Of a stretch of DNA of 8,017 bases, positions 4,379-8,017 are shown one piece after another. The stretch spans positions 1 to 8,017 of the forward strand of contig CABVEH010000048.1 in assembly GCA_902497215.1 (NCBI GenBank), written 5' to 3'. This DNA is from an uncultured Eggerthellaceae bacterium. Its GTDB lineage: Bacteria > Actinomycetota > Coriobacteriia > Coriobacteriales > Eggerthellaceae. A program made the position numbers and the translations under genes. The stretch's first letter is position 1. Every line of letters begins with the position of its first letter. The notes below the pieces were generated by a model. It ran no database searches, was not told the origin of the DNA, and worked only from the letters and a program-made list of their open reading frames with translations.

Positions 4379-5614
4379 GTGGCCGACAAGCTGATCTATC
4401 TGGACAACGCATCCACAACGCCTCTTCGCAAGGAAGCGCTCGATGCGATGATGCCCTATCTTACCACCGAATTCGGCAACCCGTCGTCGCTGTACCCCAT
4501 CGGGCACCATGCGGAAAACGCCGTTGCCGACGCCCGCCAGACGCTGGCCGACCTGATGGGCGCCAAGCCAAGCGAGGTGTTCTTCACCTCCAGCGGCACC
4601 GAGGCCGACAACTGGGCGCTGAAGGGCTTCGCCCACGCCAACAAGGACAAGGGCACCCACATCATCACCAGCGCGATCGAGCACCACGCCGTGCTGCACG
4701 CCTGCCAGGCCCTCGAGAAGGACGGCTTCGAGGTCACGTACCTCCCGGTCGACTCCGAAGGGCTCGTGCGCCCCGCCGACTTCGAGGCCGCCATCCGCCC
4801 CGACACCATCCTGGCGTCCATCATGATGGCCAACAACGAGATCGGCACGATCGAGCCCATCGCCGAGCTGTCCAAGATCGCCCACGAGCACGGAGTCAAG
4901 TTCCACACCGACGCCGTGCAGGCTTTCGGGCACCTGCCCATCAACGTCGACGAGCTGGGCGTGGACATGCTTTCGTCCTCGGCCCACAAGCTGGGCGGCC
5001 CCAAGGGCGTCGGGCTTCTGTACATCCGCCGCGGCACCAAGGTGGACAACCTGATCGACGGCGGCCAGCAGGAGCGCGGGCGCCGCGCCGCCACCGAGAA
5101 CGTGGCCGGAATCGTGGGCTATGCGAAAGCGGCCGAACTGGCCTGGGACGAGCGCGACGCGGAATACGACCGCCAGCTCAAGCTGCGCGACCACGCCATC
5201 AAGCGCATCCTGGCGGAAATCCCCCACAGCAAGCTGAACGGCAGTTGGGAAAGCCGGCTGGCGAACAACGTCAACTTCTCGTTCGAGTTCATCGAAGGCG
5301 AGGGCATGCTTCTGCAGCTGGCCGCCAAGGGCCTTTGCACCTCTTCGGGCAGCGCCTGCACGTCGGGTTCGCTCGACCCGTCGCACGTTCTTCTGGCCAT
5401 CGGCCTTCCGCATGAGATAGCGCACGGGTCGCTTCGCGTCACCATCGGGCGCGACACCACCACCGAAGACATCGACTACATGGTGGACTCGCTCAAGGCC
5501 ACGCTTGAGAACCTGCGCATGATGAGCCCGCTTTACGAGGACTTCAAGCACGGCAACTACGACAGCATAATCGCCGGCTACGCAGCCGACGGCATGAAGA
5601 ACGTCCACGCTTAG
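4379..5614 (+). CDS. iscS: Cysteine desulfurase IscS/NifS
   Basis: IscS is a PLP enzyme that removes sulfur from L-cysteine as an enzyme persulfide and passes it to IscU and other acceptors. The 411-residue protein starts with YLDNASTTP (7-15). It has TSSGTEADN (70-78), the EHHAV stretch with H103 that stacks on PLP, HTDAVQ (176-181, with D178), the PLP lysine in SSAHKLGGPKG (K204), and the mobile loop SSGSACTSG with catalytic C327. All key residues are present and the length is normal. The start is GTG at 4379, supported by AGGGA 5 bases upstream; no nearby ATG fits. About 15 residues beyond the core (LYEDFKHGNYDSIIAGY) form a C-terminal tail. It is the first gene of an operon with iscU, 60 bp downstream. 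Confidence 0.96.
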   Translation: MADKLIYLDNASTTPLRKEALDAMMPYLTTEFGNPSSLYPIGHHAENAVADARQTLADLMGAKPSEVFFTSSGTEADNWALKGFAHANKDKGTHIITSAIEHHAVLHACQALEKDGFEVTYLPVDSEGLVRPADFEAAIRPDTILASIMMANNEIGTIEPIAELSKIAHEHGVKFHTDAVQAFGHLPINVDELGVDMLSSSAHKLGGPKGVGLLYIRRGTKVDNLIDGGQQERGRRAATENVAGIVGYAKAAELAWDERDAEYDRQLKLRDHAIKRILAEIPHSKLNGSWESRLANNVNFSFEFIEGEGMLLQLAAKGLCTSSGSACTSGSLDPSHVLLAIGLPHEIAHGSLRVTIGRDTTTEDIDYMVDSLKATLENLRMMSPLYEDFKHGNYDSIIAGYAADGMKNVHA

Positions 5615-5616
5615 AA

Positions 5617-5646
5617 GGCGCGGCGACGACAAGGGAAAAACGCGCC
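5617..5646 (+). other. Intercistronic GC hairpin between iscS and iscU
   Basis: GGCGCG (5617-5622) can pair perfectly with CGCGCC (5641-5646) over an 18-base A/G-rich loop, starting two bases after the iscS stop. There is no T run, so it is not a terminator. It could slow decay of the iscS message or be a processing site. The iscU ribosome site AAAGGAA follows 17 bases later. Confidence 0.35.
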
Positions 5647-5674
5647 CGGAAGGGCAGCGACGAAAGGAAAAGCA

Positions 5675-6145
5675 ATGGCGATGCAATACAGCGAAGCGGT
5701 CATGGACCACTTCACGAACCCCAGGAACGTAGGCGAGATAGAAGGCGCAAGCGGGTGCGGCACGGTGGGCAACGCCGTATGCGGCGACATCATGCGCATC
5801 TACCTCGACATCGACGACGACGGCGTGATCCGCGACGCGAAGTTCAAGACCTTCGGCTGCGGCGCGGCCATCGCCACCAGCTCGATGGCCACCGAGCTGG
5901 TGAAGGGCAAGACGGTGCAAGAGGCGCTAGAGGTCACCAACAAGGCGGTCGTGGAGGCCTTGGACGGGCTGCCTCCCGTCAAGGTGCACTGCTCGCTGCT
6001 GGCCGAAGAGGCCATCCATGCGGCGCTTTGGGACTACGCCGAGAAGAACGGCATCAAGATCGAGGGGCTGGAGAAGCCGGTGTCCGACATCTCCGAGCAC
6101 GACCACGGCCATGTGGAGCTCGTCGATAGCGAGGAAGACCTGTAA
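5675..6145 (+). CDS. iscU: Fe-S cluster scaffold protein IscU/NifU-like
   Basis: IscU takes sulfur from IscS plus iron, builds [2Fe-2S] clusters and passes them to target proteins. The 156-residue protein has the family order YSEAVMDHFTNPRNVG (5-20), NAVCGD (C36, D38), KTFGCGAAIA (C62), SSMATE, VKGKT and LPPVKVHCSLLAEEAI (C106). The three ligand cysteines are present. There is an additional cysteine at C28, and a His/acidic tail of about 20 residues (DISEHDHGHVELVDSEEDL) beyond the core. The LPPVK motif, which IscU uses to bind the HscA chaperone in proteobacteria, is retained although no hscA or hscB gene is in the window. ATG 5675 has AAAGGAA at good distance; an in-frame ATG at 5681 is a possible alternative. 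Confidence 0.95.
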   Translation: MAMQYSEAVMDHFTNPRNVGEIEGASGCGTVGNAVCGDIMRIYLDIDDDGVIRDAKFKTFGCGAAIATSSMATELVKGKTVQEALEVTNKAVVEALDGLPPVKVHCSLLAEEAIHAALWDYAEKNGIKIEGLEKPVSDISEHDHGHVELVDSEEDL

Positions 6146-6186
6146 GCTATTTCGCTCCCCGCATTCTTCACAACGCATGATGCAAT

Positions 6187-6222
6187 AGGCTGCGGCTCGC
6201 TATAATGAGTCGCAGCCTTTTT
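6187..6222 (+). terminator. Intrinsic terminator of iscSU
   Basis: A 12-bp stem, AGGCTGCGGCTC (6187-6198) paired with GAGTCGCAGCCT (6207-6218), has one G-U wobble and an 8-base loop GCTATAAT. It runs directly into a five-T tract (6218-6222). This is a strong Rho-independent terminator placed 41 bp after the iscU stop. Its loop carries the -10 of metG. Confidence 0.88.
6201..6206 (+). promoter_or_regulatory. -10 element of the metG promoter in the terminator loop
   Basis: This is a perfect TATAAT in the loop of the iscU terminator. Transcription should start near 6213, leaving a leader of about 29 bases that contains CAGGAGAAC (6229-6237) before the metG ATG. The -35 is poor (best is ATGATG at 6177-6182 with an 18-bp spacer, 3 of 6). 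The metG transcript would contain only the 3' half of the terminator stem. Confidence 0.6.
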
Positions 6223-6241
6223 ACGTCACAGGAGAACTTTC

Positions 6242-7861
6242 ATGCCACATTCCAAGGGTACCTATTCCATAACCACGCCCATCTACTACGTGAACGCCGC
6301 GCCGCACCTGGGCACCGCCTACACCACCATCGCGGCCGACGCCGTCGCCCGCTACCAGCGCATGAACGGCTACGACGTCGCGTTCGTCACCGGCATGGAC
6401 GAACACGGCCAGAAGGTGGCCGACACCGCGGCCGGCAAGGGCATGCAGCCACAGGCATGGTGCGACTCCATGGAGCCGGCCTTCCGCGAGGCGTGGGACA
6501 TGCTCGACATCTCCTACACCGACTTCGTGCGCACCACCGAGCCGCGGCACCAGCGCAGCGTGCGCAAGTTCTGGCAGGACCTCTACGACAAAGGCTACCT
6601 GTACAAGGGCAGCTACGAGGGCTGGTACTGCGTGCACGAGGAGACCTACTACGCCGAGTCCGACCTAGAGAAGAACGAGGACGGCGAGTTCGTGTGCCCC
6701 GACTGCAAGCGCCCCGTGCAGCTGATGGCCTCGGGCGAGGAGAACTGGTTCTTCAAGCTGTCCGAGTTCCAGGACCAGCTGCTGGCGCTCTACGAGAAGC
6801 GCCCCGAGTTCATCCGCCCCGAGACGCGCCGCAACGAGATCGTGTCGTTCGTCGAGCGCGGACTGAAGGACCTGTCCATATCGCGCTCGACCTTCGACTG
6901 GGGCGTGCCGCTACCCTTCGACGAGGACCACGTGGCCTACGTCTGGGCCGACGCGCTGATCGCCTACATCACTGGCATCGGCTACGCCAACGCCGAATCC
7001 GACGGCGGCGACGGCTCGCGCGGCGACGAGTTCGAGCGCCGCTGGCCCATGCAGTACCACTTCGTCGGCAAGGATATCACGCGCTTCCATTGCGTTATCT
7101 GGCCGGCCATGCTGATGGCGGCCGGGCTCCCCATAACGCACACGGTGTTCGGCCATGGCTTTTTGCTCACCAAGGGCGAGAAGATGTCGAAGTCGAAGGG
7201 CAACGCGCTGCGCCCGGCCGACCTGGTGGCCATCTTCGGGGTTGACGCCTACCGCTACTACTTCATGAGCGACGTGCAGTTCGGCGCCGACGGCTCTATT
7301 TCCATGGAGCGCATGGTGCAGGTCTACAACAACGAGCTGGCGAACACCTGGGGCAACCTGGTGTCGCGTGTCACCAACATGACCAAGAAGTACTTCGATT
7401 CTGCGGTGCCAGAAGCGCCCGCGGACGCCGAAGCCACCAAGGCGAACCCGCTGCGCGACATGGCCGACTCGCTGTACGTGGAATACGACGAGGCCATGGC
7501 GCTCGTGGACTTCACGGCCGCGATACACGCCGTGCAGAAGCTCGCTGCGCGGGTGAACCTGTACGTCGAGGACAGCGCTCCGTGGAACCTGGCGAAGGAC
7601 GAGGCGAAGGCTGGCGAGCTGGCCGCGGTCATCTACAACTCGCTGGAGGCCATCCGCATCATCGCGGCGTACCTGGCGCCCTTCATGCCCAACACCTCGG
7701 CCGAGGTGTTCTCGCGCCTGGGCCTGGGCGACGTGTTCGCCATGGACGACATCGAGGCGGCCACGAAGTGGGGAGGCCTGCCTGCAGGCAACCACGTGGA
7801 AATCGGCGACCCGCTGTTCCCGCGGCTCGACGTCGACGCCATCAGCCTTGACATGGAATAA
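6242..7861 (+). CDS. metG: Methionyl-tRNA synthetase
   Basis: MetRS attaches methionine to initiator and elongator tRNA-Met. The 539-residue class I enzyme begins with YSITTPIYYVNAAPHLGTAY, whose HLGT (22-25) is the HIGH signature. It then has FVTGMDEHGQK (48-58), a connective-peptide zinc region with C130/H132 and C152/C155, WADALIAYITGIGY (235-248), VGKDITRFH (275-283), and the KMSKSKGN loop (314-321). The anticodon-binding helical domain follows, including NTWGNLVSR and APWNLAK. The protein stops after PRLD without the C-terminal EMAP-like dimerisation/tRNA-binding domain found in E. coli and Bacillus MetRS. This shorter form is known in other bacteria and is not a truncation. The ATG at 6242 has AGGAG 7 bases upstream. 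Confidence 0.97.
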   Translation: MPHSKGTYSITTPIYYVNAAPHLGTAYTTIAADAVARYQRMNGYDVAFVTGMDEHGQKVADTAAGKGMQPQAWCDSMEPAFREAWDMLDISYTDFVRTTEPRHQRSVRKFWQDLYDKGYLYKGSYEGWYCVHEETYYAESDLEKNEDGEFVCPDCKRPVQLMASGEENWFFKLSEFQDQLLALYEKRPEFIRPETRRNEIVSFVERGLKDLSISRSTFDWGVPLPFDEDHVAYVWADALIAYITGIGYANAESDGGDGSRGDEFERRWPMQYHFVGKDITRFHCVIWPAMLMAAGLPITHTVFGHGFLLTKGEKMSKSKGNALRPADLVAIFGVDAYRYYFMSDVQFGADGSISMERMVQVYNNELANTWGNLVSRVTNMTKKYFDSAVPEAPADAEATKANPLRDMADSLYVEYDEAMALVDFTAAIHAVQKLAARVNLYVEDSAPWNLAKDEAKAGELAAVIYNSLEAIRIIAAYLAPFMPNTSAEVFSRLGLGDVFAMDDIEAATKWGGLPAGNHVEIGDPLFPRLDVDAISLDME

Positions 7862-7865
7862 GCCC

Positions 7866-8017
7866 GTGAGCGACGAAGAGCCGATCTTCCAGGACGAGTA
7901 CTTCAGGCGCAAGCCGAAGAAGCACGGCCGCGAATGGCCGATAGTCGACGCGCCCGAGATGTTCGTGCCAGTGGCCGACACCCATGCGCATCTTGATATG
8001 CTGACCGACCCCGGCCT
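7866..8017 (+). CDS. tatD: TatD-family metal-dependent hydrolase (3' partial)
   Basis: Only the first 50 codons are in the window. The frame starts at GTG 7866, four bases after the metG stop, and continues past the right edge. The segment VADTHAHLDML (36-46) contains the HxH metal-binding motif (H40, H42) that begins the TIM-barrel of TatD-type deoxyribonucleases. About 35 polar, basic residues come before it (FRRKPKKHGREW), longer than the few residues usual for TatD. An in-frame ATG at 7959 would give a family-length N-terminus, so the start is uncertain. GGAA at the end of metG could serve the GTG. The metG-tatD pairing is common in bacteria and supports the call. Confidence 0.8.
   Translation, partial: MSDEEPIFQDEYFRRKPKKHGREWPIVDAPEMFVPVADTHAHLDMLTDPG

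Noticed and set aside
4358..5920. A 520-codon open frame on the minus strand opposite iscS and iscU
   Set aside because: It lies antisense to two well-recognised genes, its translation is rich in Val, Gly, His and Arg with no family motif, and such long mirror frames are usual in GC-rich coding DNA.
6911..7981. A 356-codon minus-strand frame opposite metG and tatD
   Set aside because: It is a shadow of metG in GC-rich DNA with low-complexity Val/Arg/His composition.

Overview
The window is GC-rich bacterial chromosome. The codon use, the gene content and the low-GC regulatory gaps suggest a high-GC Gram-positive of the Coriobacteriia/Eggerthellaceae type (Eggerthella, Gordonibacter or Slackia relatives). 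This placement is inferred from general resemblance only; no marker gene in the window proves it.

Layout. (1) Positions 1-995 (+) hold the end of a histidine operon: hisF (5'-truncated) and hisI. (2) Positions 1067-3723 hold an accessory block between housekeeping genes. On the minus strand are an AAA_14/DUF4143-type ATPase (1067-2236), a single-domain cupin (2406-2867) and a 58-residue coiled-coil protein (2958-3134). Divergent from these, on the plus strand, is a BrnT/BrnA toxin-antitoxin pair (3222-3723). (3) Positions 3800-8017 return to core genes: a divergent Rrf2/IscR-type regulator (minus), then iscS, iscU, metG and the start of a TatD-family gene (plus).

How the genes work together. 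HisF and HisI catalyse steps of histidine biosynthesis. IscS takes sulfur from cysteine and IscU is the scaffold on which Fe-S clusters are built. The IscR-type protein, with a cysteine cluster of its own, probably senses Fe-S status and represses iscSU through an inverted repeat that overlaps the iscS -10. MetG charges tRNA-Met, and metG next to tatD is a common bacterial arrangement.

The least explained parts are regulatory. The ATPase promoter is an extended -10 lying between two nearly identical 23-bp palindromes, 32 bp centre to centre. The brnTA promoter and a perfect extended -10 for the coiled-coil gene overlap back to back in a 26% GC stretch. The iscU terminator carries the metG -10 hexamer in its loop. 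I did not find an obviously new multi-gene system. The accessory block, with the coiled-coil gene and the paired operators, is the best candidate for follow-up. No tRNA, rRNA, CRISPR array or insertion sequence was seen.
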